Below, piece after piece: positions 27,340 to 39,322 of a stretch of 64,000 bases of DNA. The first letter of the stretch is position 1. Each line of letters begins with the position of its first letter. The stretch is from the NCBI GenBank assembly GCA_014706295.1, contig JACSVZ010000002.1:103410431-103474430 (forward strand), in the 5' to 3' direction. A program made the position numbers and the translations under genes. Below the pieces are notes generated by a model. That model worked only from the letters and a program-made list of their open reading frames with translations, was not told the DNA's origin and ran no database searches. The stretch is from Lycocorax pyrrhopterus obiensis. Lineage: Eukaryota > Chordata > Aves > Passeriformes > Paradisaeidae.

Positions 27340-27700
27340 GTAGGTTTTATTAAAGAAATGAGTCAGAGCTAAGGGCATTGTACCACATGGCTTATTTGTC
27401 TTGCTGTCTTTTGTGGAGATAAGCATGTTTTCTTGTCGCCTTTTCGTTAATTAAGCTCTAGCAATTTGAATTTTTCTCTGCATTTTATTCTGATGGGATT
27501 TCATGTCACTGTTGGCTGCAAGGCCTGCTTGTTTAGTGAATTTTGGGGGAGAAAGGGCAATGAAGACAACTTATATTTACATCAGGAATGGAATATTGCT
27601 TAGCTTAATTTTTAATGTACTGATTACTGTTCAGTGGGGAGCAGCTGCTGGTTTTCTTCTGATTTGATTGCATTTTTAAGTTCAGGAAGGGTACCTGAAG
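27340..27700. promoter_or_regulatory. Possible conserved non-coding element
   Basis: A stretch free of simple repeats with homeodomain-type cores (GTTAATTAAG near 27447, CTTAATTTTTAATG near 27605) and a GATAAG GATA-factor motif near 27418. Only motif content supports this call. Confidence 0.15.
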
Positions 27701-29465
27701 TTGGATTGGTCTTCACTGAGCTATAAATCTGAAAAAAAATCACAAGACAGAACAAAATATAAATTACTATGACTATTTCATTAATAATTTGCTATTAATT
27801 AATTTATTGTTAGTTCTTTCATGTGGACCTTAAACCAAATAATATGAACAAGATATGGTCTATGTCTATTAGTTACCTGTAGTGGAAAAAGATAAGACAC
27901 AAGGATGTGTCTTAATCTTGGCACCTGCTAGCATACCACTCCACCTCATAAAAAGGCTGAAAAATGTTCCTAGGAGTGGTCAGAATAAATCATATTTACT
28001 TACTTCCATATCTGTGAGCATAGCAGAAAGAGCAATGATGCTTTTTAAGGAACATATACCTACCATAAACTATCAAGGTGTTGTTGATTTTGTTCTTGTT
28101 CTATTTTGTCACAGGATTCATTTTTAAAATTTTGATTTGTACTTTTAATGCCCATATGCATAGGATGTGAATGTAATACATGAAGGTTTTGTAAAAGCAA
28201 AATCTTAATTATGCTAAAGATTAAGTGAGATCTGAACTCTGCCCTCTTCACCCAATGCACACAGTACTTACCTAACAGTAGACTTATTGAATTCAGCAGA
28301 CTGCTATGAAATTTTTATATTCATAGAAGACAAATTATAACAAACAAATCACAATGCTGGGACCTCATTCCCAGAATTCCACCCTCCCCACCCTTCCTCC
28401 CCCATTATTCATGACTATTTCAGATTCCCTTGGCAGAATTTGGATTTAACCTAAAAATTAAGTTTGCTCATCTGAATTATTATATATTGACCGTATTGCT
28501 TGGGCAGGGATATTTGCATTTACAAGTCCAAACACTGGCACCCTCCCTCCCCACACCAAGCCTTTTCTGTTTTTCAGCTGTACCTGTTGATACACAGTTG
28601 TGTACAGGTATATGTTTATACATGTATGTGCATGGGTATGTGCATACTGATAGCTGAAGCATAAAGGAAAAAGCTTACAGCTAACGCAGGTAAAAAAGAG
28701 TAAAAAGAAACAGTCAGAATGAGTGCTTGATGAGAGGAAAACATCTGTATGGTTGCAGGAAGAGAAAACTCATTAAGAAAAAGCTGGAAATGTGCTGTTT
28801 GGAACAGTCAAGGTGGGGGCTGTGGTGGCTGGAAGTTCACACAGCAAGTGGGTTGTGACACAGAGCTCTGCAGCGTCAAAGGAGGGGAAGGGATGAGCAA
28901 AAAGCCTTTCACTCCAATAACTATTCCCATCTGCCTTTCTGAAGACACAGTCAGAAATACTTTTTAAAGCCTGGCTCATATTTTTAGCATTTCTGTAGGT
29001 GAGATGCCTGATAATAAATCCTGATTCATAAGACAATAACTGAGGAGAAAATTAAGTCAGGTAAAACAGGCTTAAAAGATTTTGTTTTCTGGCAACGTAA
29101 TCTGGCAATACAGAAAGGTGTTCCCAGCAGGCAGCAGCAGATGAAGATAAGTTTATGGAACAACATACTTTTTCTTTTCTCCTTAGCATGTTTAAAGACT
29201 TTGAATTAAGCAGATGAGATCTTCCAGGCAATAATGACAGAGCTAAAATTGAGAGTTAAGTGCGTTCTTTCAGTTTACCTCATTTTTGTGCAGAGTGATG
29301 CTCATCTGTGACTTCATATTCAGCCTGCTGCTTGGTCATAAGCAAATACTCTGAAGGGCTTCGGGATGGAAAGCTGCTGTCTTCTATTCCCTGCATCCCA
29401 CCAATCGCAATTCCCTAAATATGAAACAATGTTGATGGAAGTATGTTGAGCTTAATTTGTCATTT
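27701..29465. other. No gene recognised; TATG/TGCA-type simple patch
   Basis: No supported gene. A loosely repetitive TATGTGCATG-type patch lies near 28606-28650, and a short C-rich run near 28380-28403. Confidence 0.4.
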
Positions 29466-30393
29466 TGTATTTCCTTCTCATTGTTCCAGAGATCATTTTC
29501 TTCATGGTGATCAAGGGTAGAATTATTTTTTTTACAGTGACTAGTAAAGGGATTGATAACATAGAGATGTTTTTGCTTTTTTTGCTTTTATTTATAGCTG
29601 AGCAGGGCTTACACAAAGCCAAGGCCTTTTCTACTTTTCATACTGCTACGCTGGCAAGGAGGTCAGGGGTGCCTGGGAGGTTGGGAGGAGACACAGCTGG
29701 GACAGGTGACCCAAATTGACCAAAGGGATATTCCAGGCCATATGACATCATGCTCAGCATAAAAAGTGGAGGGAAGAAGGAGAAAGGGGGGTTTTTGAGT
29801 GATGGCGTTTGTTGCCCTGAGATTTGCAGTCTTTTGATGTTTTCATTTCTGTGATGGAGTTCTCATGCACTTTCTGTAAACGCAGTTATATTTGGCTAAC
29901 CGTTCGTTTTTGTTTTCATTCCTTCTCCTGAGGCAGAGAAGTTTGATGGACTTTTCATTTGACCAGTGTGGTTGGAGAGGTGGTAACCTCATCCTCCAAT
30001 CCATGGTCATTCCTAGGAACATATATATATGAAGTAAAATAAACAGCTGAGGGCTTTTCCTGGCTTCTTTTCTGTCTTAAACTAAGCTGGGTCTGCATGG
30101 TTCTTTTCGTGTCCAAGTACGACAGGCGTTTGTCTTCCCAAGTCACTGTTACGCGTGATGGGGCTCTGCTCTCCTGGAGATGGCTGAACAGCTGCCCGTG
30201 GGAAGCAGTGAATTAATTCCTTGTTTTGTTTTGTTTGCCTGCATGGCTTTTGCTTTTCCTATGAAACTGTCTTTCTCTCAACCCATGAGTTTTCCAGCTT
30301 TTACCCTTCAAATTGTCTCCCCAGTCCTACCGGTGGGGGAATGAATGATTGGCTGCATGGGGTTTGGTTGCTGGCTGGGATTAAAACACGACA
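29466..30393 (+). mobile_element. ERVL-type solo LTR, interrupted by a nested element
   Basis: A solo LTR of the same family as the copy at 38737-39322: blocks such as GAGGAGACACAGCTGGGACAG, ACCCAAATTGACCAAA and CTCTCCTGGAGATGGCTGAAC match in order. It ends in the family's typical AAACACGACA-like terminus at 30393. The first 100 or so bases are poorly preserved, so the left edge is approximate. The LTR is split into 29466-29812 and 30125-30393 by a 312-bp insertion. A CRE-like TGACATCA (29743-29750) is kept, while the TATA region has decayed to CATAAAAAG. No flanking duplication was found. Open frames at 29465-29719 and 30221-30499 are LTR sequence, not genes. Confidence 0.85.
29813..30124 (+). 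mobile_element. LTR-like element nested in the ERVL LTR
   Basis: A 312-bp insertion with TG...CA ends (TGCCCTGAG ... TACGACA), bounded by a perfect 9-bp direct repeat GGCGTTTGT (29804-29812 and 30125-30133). The sister LTR at 38737-39322 has one uninterrupted copy of this target (39049-39057), so the insertion edges are exact. Inside are a TATA-like ATATATATAT (30021-30030) and AATAAA (30038-30043) on plus, as expected of an LTR. No terminal inverted repeat beyond TG/CA is seen. The 9-bp duplication is longer than the usual 4-6 bp of retroviral integration, so the class is uncertain. Confidence 0.75.
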
Positions 30394-33300
30394 CCCTGGC
30401 AGAACACCCTGTTGTTCCTGCTTCCCAAGATGCTGTCTTGGGACAGCTTTTTCAAACATTGGAAATGTATACATCTTCTTCTTCTTCTTCTTGAAATAAT
30501 AATAACATTAATATTCATTATTATCATGATGATCATCAGTATTTTACAACAGCAATTGCAAAATATTCCAATGAATTGGCTTAAAAAAAATCTATCAAAT
30601 TTATAAAGTGAAATCATCCATAATGTGAAGATACCATCAATCATAGGGGCACCAGCCTCTGAAATCCTTTGCTTTGCTGTTTTGTTGAGGGCAGGTTACT
30701 GACTCTCAACCCTTTTACTGAAAAAACCAAGTCTTTGATACACATCCTTGGCAGAAGTTTGTTTTTCCAAAAACAACTTTCTATACTAAAAAAGGGCCTC
30801 TCCAAAATAATGGTACTCACAAAACCACAGTTTTTGATGAACAGAAAGTGTCAATAACATTTAGATAATTATTTCAGTGATTTGTGGGTACTAGGTTTGA
30901 TTTACTATTGATATTTTTAACTGAAAAGAATTATCTTCAAATCTTCCAGAGAAAAAAGCAATAACTATTTCCATATCTTAGTCTTCCTCTTTTCTTTATT
31001 GGATTACCAAGAGAGTGACCATATCGGTGAAAGGGGAAAACTGACTCTGTTGAGCCTGTTGACCCAGGTTGACTATGAAGCAAAAAGAAATCTTAGCCAT
31101 TTATAGGACAAATTTTCTCCTCAGCATAGCATGAAATCACTGTTTTTCTCCTAAGGAAGATGCTGGGAGCCAACTGAATTATGAATTGCATGCTCAAGTA
31201 TTATTTCAAGGGGCTAGTTTAATTTCATGTTTCAGAAGACCTACTGAAGACTTTATTTCATTTTTATTTATTAGCATGTTAGTGTCATAGTTTAGTTTAA
31301 TGAAATAAATTATAGTAATTAATTGTTTCCCCAGAAAGAAATTCACAAGGGCAATTAGCAAGATTATGAAGCATTGAACAACATTTCCCTCACTAAAGCA
31401 CAGTAAATGTCACTTCCAAATTCCTTAATGCCCATTCATCAATTTAACTTATTCTTTGCTAACTTTTCCTAACCCATGAAAAATTTAAAATTTTGTTACC
31501 TTTCATACGTCTTTAAACATTACAACATAACGTGATTCTTCTTAAACTTTAAATTTGAAGAGCTCACCATCCATACACAAATATTTTTCTGAATAAACAT
31601 GAAAGCTCAAATAATTCTACAGCTATTGTAATATTCTGCCCAGGAGAATAGTTTATCTTACCTTTGTCCACTATAATTCAACATCTAAGACAAAGTCTGC
31701 AGTCGGTTCTCTTTCTATGCCAATAGTTTTGGCTGCTGTATTTCTTAGAATTATACTGAAATGCCACAGATTGTTAGAAATGGGGTTTTTTTCTGCATGG
31801 GAAATATTGAGCTTTTAACTTTTAAGAAAAGGATGTAAAAAAAAACAAGTAAAAAAATACCAACATGCTAAAATGCTGCCATTAACTGTTTGAGATTTCG
31901 AGTGTCACTGCTTTGTCCTCCTTTGTTTTGTTTGTTTGGTTCTTTTTGGGGGGGAGGGGAGGCATGTGTGTGTATAGATCAGTCTTTCAGGATGAAGAGT
32001 ATTTCTTTTATAACACCTCCGTCTCCAAAAATTATAATGTGATTGATCCCACTCAATCTGCCTTGGGCAATGCAGCACAGTGGAAGGCTCTGGTGAGTGC
32101 AAGTGGGAGCAAATAAGCACAAAAGTCTTCAAAATGTAATTCCCTGGAGGTACTGATTAAGCTCTTTTGAACAGTCCTATGTAGGTTTAGTTTTGAGGCA
32201 ATCACAAAACAGTTTCTCTTGAAGAACTTTCCAGTAGAGGGAATTCCAAAATCTAACTATACCAAAAGCCAGATGATGCAGTACATTGGCAGACACAGAC
32301 CACAAATAGACATCAATAGTTATAGTTTATAAATAAAGGGCAGACTGGCATGGCATTTGTTGACAGGTTCTGCTACCTATGAAAGCCATTTTCAATGCAT
32401 CTACGCTCTGGAGACACCTACCCTAAACCCATCAATGCATAGGAGAACTTGTTTCACTTCAGCAATGGATACAACACAGTGGGAGGGATGATGCTGAGAG
32501 GAGAACATCTCTGTCTGTAACTGCCAGTGGAGTGTGTTCTGTATGTATACAGGAATAAAAAAATACGGGGTAGAGGGGGATAGGACATGCTCTGTGTTTC
32601 AGTGTTGAAATGTAATATAGTTTCTAAAAACTGCCACAGTTATGGGGAGATGCCCGCTATCTGTACGTGTACAAGGAGGACAGAGAGGAAGAGCCAGCAG
32701 ACCTTTTATAGGAGGTTCATGGAATATTGAGCTGGGACCAGGTTACTGGAACTCATAAAGCAAAATACGTTAAAAGCAAACACTTAAAAAGACTCCACTG
32801 CACCAGTAATATATATATTATGCATGTTTATACACAGATTCCTTCCTTATCTACAGGGACAAATTTAGGACCATGTCTAATTCCTAAAATGTACCACAGA
32901 TGTTGTAAGTGCAGATCTTAACATAGACTTAAGTGCAGTAGCATATACTGCTTTTAAATGAGCTACCAGATATTTCAAATTTTAAATGCTACCCTTGGAG
33001 AAAACATTTCCTTTTTGTAGTGGCAGGGAGGGTTAAATTACCACTGGGTTATCCTACAATTCATATTACTGTTTAGATCTTGCATTTATGTTTTTGCTTT
33101 ATTGATTTTTCACATTGTTGCCACTAGAGCTTGCTACAATGCAATCAGATAGACTTTAATATATTCATTTCAAATCACTGAGCAATGTAGATATCAAATT
33201 TCCAACCCTTCACCTTTTAATCTCCAAATTAAAAGAAGGATTTTAATGTGTAAGGAAGGTAAATTTCAAAGTGGCCATCAGATAATTACATAGGGCTGTT

Positions 33301-36026
33301 GTTAGGTGTTTCTCAGTATTTGCTTTGAGAATCCTATTAGTCTGGACTTACAAGACAAGCTGAAAGAAACTTAGACACAAGCATATTCTATCATATTATG
33401 TTACTCTGTTAAAATCCAATTATTTAATGAAATAAGGCATTTTTAGCTGGGCTTTAATTTTAAAAGAGCAGGGACAAAGTTTTAACAATGTCAAAATAAC
33501 TAAGTTTGACATTTTTGATGTAAGTTTTTCAGTTTTTGTTTGGTAAAACTGTTTTCATTTTAAAATTCTGTTTTGTTTCACAGCAAGTTAACATTTTTAA
33601 GTTGAACAGTAAAATAAAATTGTTTCAATTACTAGAAAAACATATCTTTTTCTGCCTAACACTCCTGGACCTTTTATTTTCAGATGTAAATTTAAAAAGT
33701 TCAGTTTCCTTTCCATCTGGAACTAGGCTGTATTTCAAAATCATTGAATTATTGGCAAACTGAAGTACTCTATCATTTACACCACTACTCCTGTGATAAA
33801 ATTTGTTAAGTCATTAAATAAGAGTGGGCAAAAAATAAGATTATTTTCTCATCAAAACTGAAGATCTGCATTCCAAATCTTAATGCAGTGTCATCTTGAA
33901 GTTACACATCACTTCAGCTTGGAAGAGAAAACCTTGGTGAAATCCAAGACAGGGAGAGATGATTATAACAGTCTCCTTCTATTTTTGGGAACTCCATCTT
34001 CCGTTGATCTGTTCACTCTTGTTTCCAGTGCCCAAAACTATGGATCATTCAGTCAGCCGGTTATTTCAGATCCTGATACAGCTTAATGACTGAAGCCAGC
34101 AGTTCTTTCTCACTCTCCTCCCTTGCAGGCGTGAAAGCACAGCCCAGCACACTCCCGTTTGAGCGGCGTTTGAAGGACTCTTATGTACAAGGAGGAAGAT
34201 AAAATGGAAGCTTGTTTCAAATGAGGACATGGTGGAACTTCATTTTGGCTCCTGTTTTGAAGACAGCAGCATGAAAAGGTGAACAAAGTTGAAAGACATG
34301 AAAATGACAGTGGAACAGGAAGGTATTTTTTTTTCATTGAGTGAACTGCTGCACTGTTGGAGAAACTGACCTAATCAAAATCAGGGGAAAATAAAATTGC
34401 TCATGATCCCCAGAGAAAGGAGGACCCTGTCCAGGGCAGTAGCTGGAGGACTTACTACAAGGGGCTGCTTTCTTCTGCTTTCTCTTACATGTCCTCTTCC
34501 CAGCCTTCATTGCACTATTCAATTAATGTACCTGGACTTAATGTTTACTTTAATTATTACTAACAATGCAGAGGAGAAATTGGTTTGTTTGCCAGTGCTT
34601 TTGTGGTACTTTGCAGTCATCAGGAGCTTCCATAGTGCTTCAAGCAGAGAACATGGCAGCAGGGCCTTCCCCAAGATACACAGAATTACATTGCTCTTCA
34701 TTGCACGTTCCTTGAAGAGTACTTCCATGCCCTGCTGTTCTCATGAACTTTTTTTCAGTCTTAGTATTTTCTACATGTCTCCTTACCACTGAAAAACTCC
34801 ATGAAAAGAAATTAAATCTTTTTTTTTTTCTTAGATTCCACTAGACCTGGAATAATTTTCTTTTCAAATAAAGACCTTCTATTCTGAGAAAATGACCTGT
34901 TTTATTCTTTTAATACTGTTAGTTCTATCTTTCTACATGTTTTTTCTTCACTCTGTTCTCTGGTCACGGACCTTTATGTGGCATTGACTTGAGGTTCTAG
35001 TGACTCACAGGGTTTATTTTTCTTCTGATTCTTAGCTGAGAAGATAATGTAAAATAGACCAGACAGCCCATACCGTACTTCGTGGAAAACAAAGTTAATT
35101 ACACTTCAGTATTTTGGTCATTTTATGAATTTACTTGCAATACTTTACACCATTATTTCAAGAGGAATATAATTAACTTCACAGAGTGTTAGTTGGAAGG
35201 ATGCATTTTTTCATAGGAACAGGAAGAAAATGTTTACTTCCAAAATCAGAATCCTGCTGGATCTCCTATTTCTTATGTTTGGATGTCCTCTCCTACTCTG
35301 AATATCACCTAAATGTAACTCTAAAATCTGTGACATTAGATGCATACATCAGCAATGCAGTAAATGATTTTTTACAGTCATCAGACCCAAAATGATGCAA
35401 TGTTACTTTTTTTCCTTTTTTTCCTTTTTCAAGCATCTTCCAAATCAGACAGTCTATGTGCTATTTGTGATCCAGCAAGGATGTACAGAAAAAGAGACAC
35501 CAACGAGAGTTGTCAATGAGTGTATTTAGCATTACTTAAAAATAACTGCTTCCTTTGCATGCTCCTGTTTTTGTGATTTACAGGCTTATAAAAGGAAATA
35601 TGACTAGAAAAACATATCACATAGGTGAAAGAATCTCTTTCCTGATTCAGGAAATGTAGAATGATGAGAGTGCTGGACTGTATTTACAAGACTTCTTCAC
35701 TTAGATCATGCAAAATAGTCCCCAGTCCTCATGAATATCCTCCAGTCATCCTAACTCTGTACATGCGAGGCAGAACACGGGCAGAGCTAAATGGATCCCC
35801 TCATGTGTTGTTTTCCACCATGCTTGCTGTGCAGGATAGCATGTGTCAGTATGCTATCAAGCAATTTGGAGTTCAGACAGATGCACTTTACAATGCAGAA
35901 ACACATTTTTAATTAGTCCTATGGAAATAAAAGACCACTTAGAGAGGGGACCATTGGATTTTAGAGTACTGTATATTAAATGAAAGACTCACAAAATGTT
36001 TTCTACTGAGACTGAAATGCATTAAT
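30394..36026. other. No gene recognised; small simple repeats
   Basis: AT-rich sequence without a supported gene or transposon. A short (CTT)n run lies at 30474-30492, followed by AAT-rich sequence. A T/G low-complexity patch occurs near 31918-31962 and a G-rich patch at 32569-32581. The frames at 34397-34792 (+) and 34519-34728 (-) overlap each other and show no domain. Confidence 0.4.
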
Positions 36027-36062
36027 CCATTGATTTTTACTTTGATCACTAAAAATCAATGG
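36027..36062. repeat. Perfect 13-bp inverted repeat (hairpin)
   Basis: CCATTGATTTTTA at 36027-36039 and its exact complement TAAAAATCAATGG at 36050-36062 are separated by a 10-nt loop. Pairing stops outside the stem, so it does not look like a full microRNA precursor. Confidence 0.8.
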
Positions 36063-37034
36063 CACCACTGCTCTGTTTTCTGTATACACATTCTGGCCAT
36101 ATCTGCTTTTACCCATTTCATTAATGCAGAAGGTTCTTTTATGTGATGTCTCAGTATTTCTGAGACGCATCTTGTATTTTGGTGGGAGCTTATAATGAAT
36201 GTTTTGCTGTAGAACATTTTCAATGGAAATGGACTACAGCACAATTATTTCACAAGATTTTTTCTGCTCCCTCTGATGGGTTCCATTCTCTACTGAAAAA
36301 AGTCATCCTCAGAAGAGTTAGCACTATGCTCCATGACCTTCACAGAGCATCTTTCTCTCTTTCTATTTCAGTGTGCCATCTGTGGAACTAATTTTGGTTA
36401 TGCAAGGATGTTCCACTAGGAGTATTCTGGACCTCTACTTCATGGCATAGGATGCAATCTGATCTGTAAAAAAACAGGCCATGGCTGATTCATATTATTT
36501 CATTTGCATGTGGAACCAAACTGTTTGGTGACAGATGAGAGCTATATTTATATGGTGATATTTCAATGCCTGATCATTACTTTATTTATGATTTCTAGGG
36601 TTTTTTTGTTTTAAAGTATTCTTACTTAGAAATACAAAGATAATAAGAAATTATGTTTTTAAAAATATTATTATAACAAAATACTCAAGTTGATTTAGTG
36701 TAATTTTTTGTCTTTGATTTTTTTGTTTCTACTCAGCATGAATTCTTCTTAAAATTTCAAAATGCTTCATTATGCTGCAAACTATTTTCGTACCAGTTCC
36801 AGAATCAAATTTATGCTGTGGACATCAACTGTGATTCATATACATTTTCTGGTATTTCGTAATTGTTTTATGACTTGAAAATTCAATAATAAAACTATAT
36901 GTACTCTTTTCTTCCTGTTATTTCCTGTTGTACTTCATGAAAACCAAGTTGGTTTTTTTCCTAAAATTCTATTGGGTTGATATCTTCTTTTTAGTCTGTT
37001 CTGTGGTTATTTCTACCATTTCTGTCTATGGGGT
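36063..37034. other. No gene recognised
   Basis: Very AT-rich sequence with T-runs near 36600-36730. No gene or repeat family recognised. Confidence 0.4.
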
Positions 37035-37205
37035 CCTGTTGCTGTTTTCCCCACGGATGAGTAGAGAAACGACACAAAGTCCAGGCTCAGGGATAAATGG
37101 AAGCACTTTAATGAACTCTCAGAAGGCTTTTATATGTTAGTTCACAAAGTGTATTAAATGGCATAAGGTAATTTTTTTTTTGCCATCCACCCCTTAAGGG
37201 GATTG
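37035..37205 (-). mobile_element. Probable antisense LTR remnant
   Basis: Read on minus, the order is that of a retroviral LTR: an ATTGG/CCAAT-type box near 37201, TATAAAAG (plus 37127-37134), ATTAAA polyadenylation-type signal (plus 37107-37112), then a CpG-containing U5-like stretch ending in GGGGAAAACA. A 12-bp palindrome CCCCTTAAGGGG (37190-37201) sits in the U3-like part. No target duplication could be found, so edges are approximate and the family is unknown. Confidence 0.45.
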
Positions 37206-38369
37206 GTCAAGTTCTAAGACACTCATCTCTGAATGTTTTTCTAGTTAGAACCATAACAATTCTGCAAAACAACCTGAAGCTGCAAGAAGTTTACAAAACT
37301 GTAACATTGTTTTGACTTACTTGCATGGGAAAGACAGAACTCTCACAAAAATGCTGTATAGAGCTGAAGAAATTCTCTGCTGGAGCTCTTTCAGCATCCA
37401 TAGGCTCCATCACCTTCCTCTTCACAGTGTTAAGCTTGGTAATAAACTACCAAATTTATTCCCTTCTCCTAATAATGTAGAGTAAATACAGAGAGAATTC
37501 TGATGTTTTGGGGCAACCTTCATTTCACTGGATGTTCCCAGATTGCTTATTTTACTTCTAGCAAATGAGAACACCATGCAATTTTCCTACAAATTTAAAG
37601 GAAGACAACAAGAGTAGGACAAGTTTTCATCTTGATATTCAGTATGAATGCCATGAAACTGCTCTGTCCTGGAAGCAAGGGAGTGTCTTAATTCATCCCA
37701 CATATTTTTCTTCTAGACAAGAGTAAGTGATTGCAGTCTTTTGACAATGCAGCTCAGTACTCCTTATTAAAGCACTGACTGTTTCTTGTCCATATCCATT
37801 TTTTTTTTTCCTGGGGAAATAGGAAGTTCCTGAAAGTGAAAGACTAACAGCTTTAATTCACGCGAAACAAATACAAGGATATCTGCAAACTTTCACAACA
37901 CTGCTTCAGTGTGCTGTCTTCTGTCCTTACAGAATTTCTGTTCTAATTGCATCTAATTTTGGCATAATATTTTGCAGTATTAGGACATAGCGTGACACAC
38001 ATGCATGCTCTGTTGGCTTATTGATGTCCATCTTCAACATTTCCCAATATAATGTCTCTTGGCTGCAGAACAGTCTCACATATTCAGAATAAAAATAATC
38101 ATCCTAAACCCTGGGAAGCATGGGTGTAGCAGCATGACTTTTGATGACATCCATTTGATTTTTGCAATAATTTTTAATCTTTCTTGTGCAGTATAAAAGT
38201 CCAATACCTTGCCATGATGATTTTTTGCCTTTTCTTTTAAGCCCCTTTTATACCTTTTTACAACTTCTGTATTCTTAGTGCTTTTTGCCTACATTCTTGG
38301 ACTTGTTTGTCAAGCTAGGAGACTAAACATTTTAGAAGCTTCGTAGTTAGGGTTCAGTGTGCCCCAAAG
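37206..38369. other. No gene recognised
   Basis: Sequence between two LTR-like remnants. Part of it may belong to the decayed element on its left, but no terminal structure is visible. No open frame worth annotating. Confidence 0.35.
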
Positions 38370-38640
38370 TCCTCTTCAGAACACATTTTGCAAACTAAGA
38401 TAGAACCATCCAGGGGAAGGTTCCTTGGGGAGGGGGGCTCACTCAAGCCTCTCATTGGGGAATCTTTGATAGATATGCTAATTAGTAAGACCTATAAAGT
38501 TATACCAGATCTTTTGGGCGTGGGCATTGCGGTGTGCATTGAGGTGCATTCGAGCTGGATGTGGTGCACCTAAGGGTCCTTAAAATAAATACCAAGGTAA
38601 AACCACTTTTCCCCTTCTAACCATGTTTTACTCTTGATTT
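38370..38640 (+). mobile_element. Possible plus-strand LTR remnant
   Basis: A G-rich segment with a TATA-like CCTATAAAG (near 38492), a G/T-rich stretch, and AAATAAATA (near 38585) some 90 bp further, the spacing typical of LTR promoter and polyadenylation signals. No TG/CA ends or target duplication could be fixed. It could instead be unrelated GC-richer sequence. Confidence 0.3.
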
Positions 38641-38736
38641 TAAGACCAGGAAAAGGCATCAGCAATGTAAAACGGGCTGAATGACTGACAAAGGGTAAAA
38701 AATGTTAGGAAAACATTCTATGTTGACATAGGTCAC

Positions 38737-39322
38737 TGTGCTGGTTTTATCTGGGGTAGAGTTAATTGTCACCACAGTGCATAGCATAGGGCTTTGGTTT
38801 GGTTTTGGGCTGAACACAGGGTTGAGATGTTCATGTTATTGTTGAGCAGGGCTCGCACAGAACTAAGGCCTTTTCTGCTTCTTGTACTTCCACACTCGTG
38901 AGGAGGTCAGGGGTGCCTGGGAGGCTGGGAGGAGACACAGCTGGGACAGGTGACCCAAATTGACCAAAGAGATATTCCTGGCCGTATGACATCATGCTCA
39001 GCATATAAAGGACTGGGAAGAAGGGGAAAGGGTGGTTTTTGGAGTGACGGCGTTTGTCTTCCTAAGTCACTGTTATGCATGATGGGGCCCTGCTCTCCTG
39101 GAGATGGCTGAACAGCTGCCTGCCCATGGGAAGCAGTGAATTAATTCCTTGTTTTGCTTTGTTTGCCTGCATGGCTTTTGCTTTTCCTATGAAACTATCT
39201 TTCCATCAACCCATGAGTTTTCCAGCATTTACTCTTCTTATTCTCTCCCAGATCCTGTTGGTTGGGGAATGAGCAAGTGGCTGCATGGTACTTCGTTGCT
39301 GGCTGGAATGAAACCATCTTCA
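38737..39322 (+). mobile_element. ERVL-type solo LTR
   Basis: Starts TGTGCTGGTTTTATCTGGGG with the GTAGAGTTAATT block usual for this avian LTR family, and runs in register with the copy at 29466-30393 over its whole length. It retains TGACATCA (38987-38994), TATAAAG (39004-39010), the uninterrupted GGCGTTTGT site (39049-39057) and the family's GGCTGCATGG...GGCTGG terminal region. The last bases are altered (AAACCATCTTCA instead of an ACGACA-like end), and no flanking duplication is visible. The open frames here (39075-39337) come from the LTR. Confidence 0.88.

Noticed and set aside
29465..30499. Open frames with a near-identical peptide at 30.2 and 39.1 kb
   Set aside because: The repeated peptide (beginning MFCFVCLHGFCFSYET) arises from two copies of the same LTR, not from a gene family.
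34397..34792. 131-codon plus-strand frame
   Set aside because: Overlaps an opposite-strand frame, has a non-ATG start, and shows no domain or splice support.
36027..36062. MicroRNA precursor
   Set aside because: The 13-bp stem does not extend outward, so it is shorter than a typical precursor of 60 or more nucleotides.
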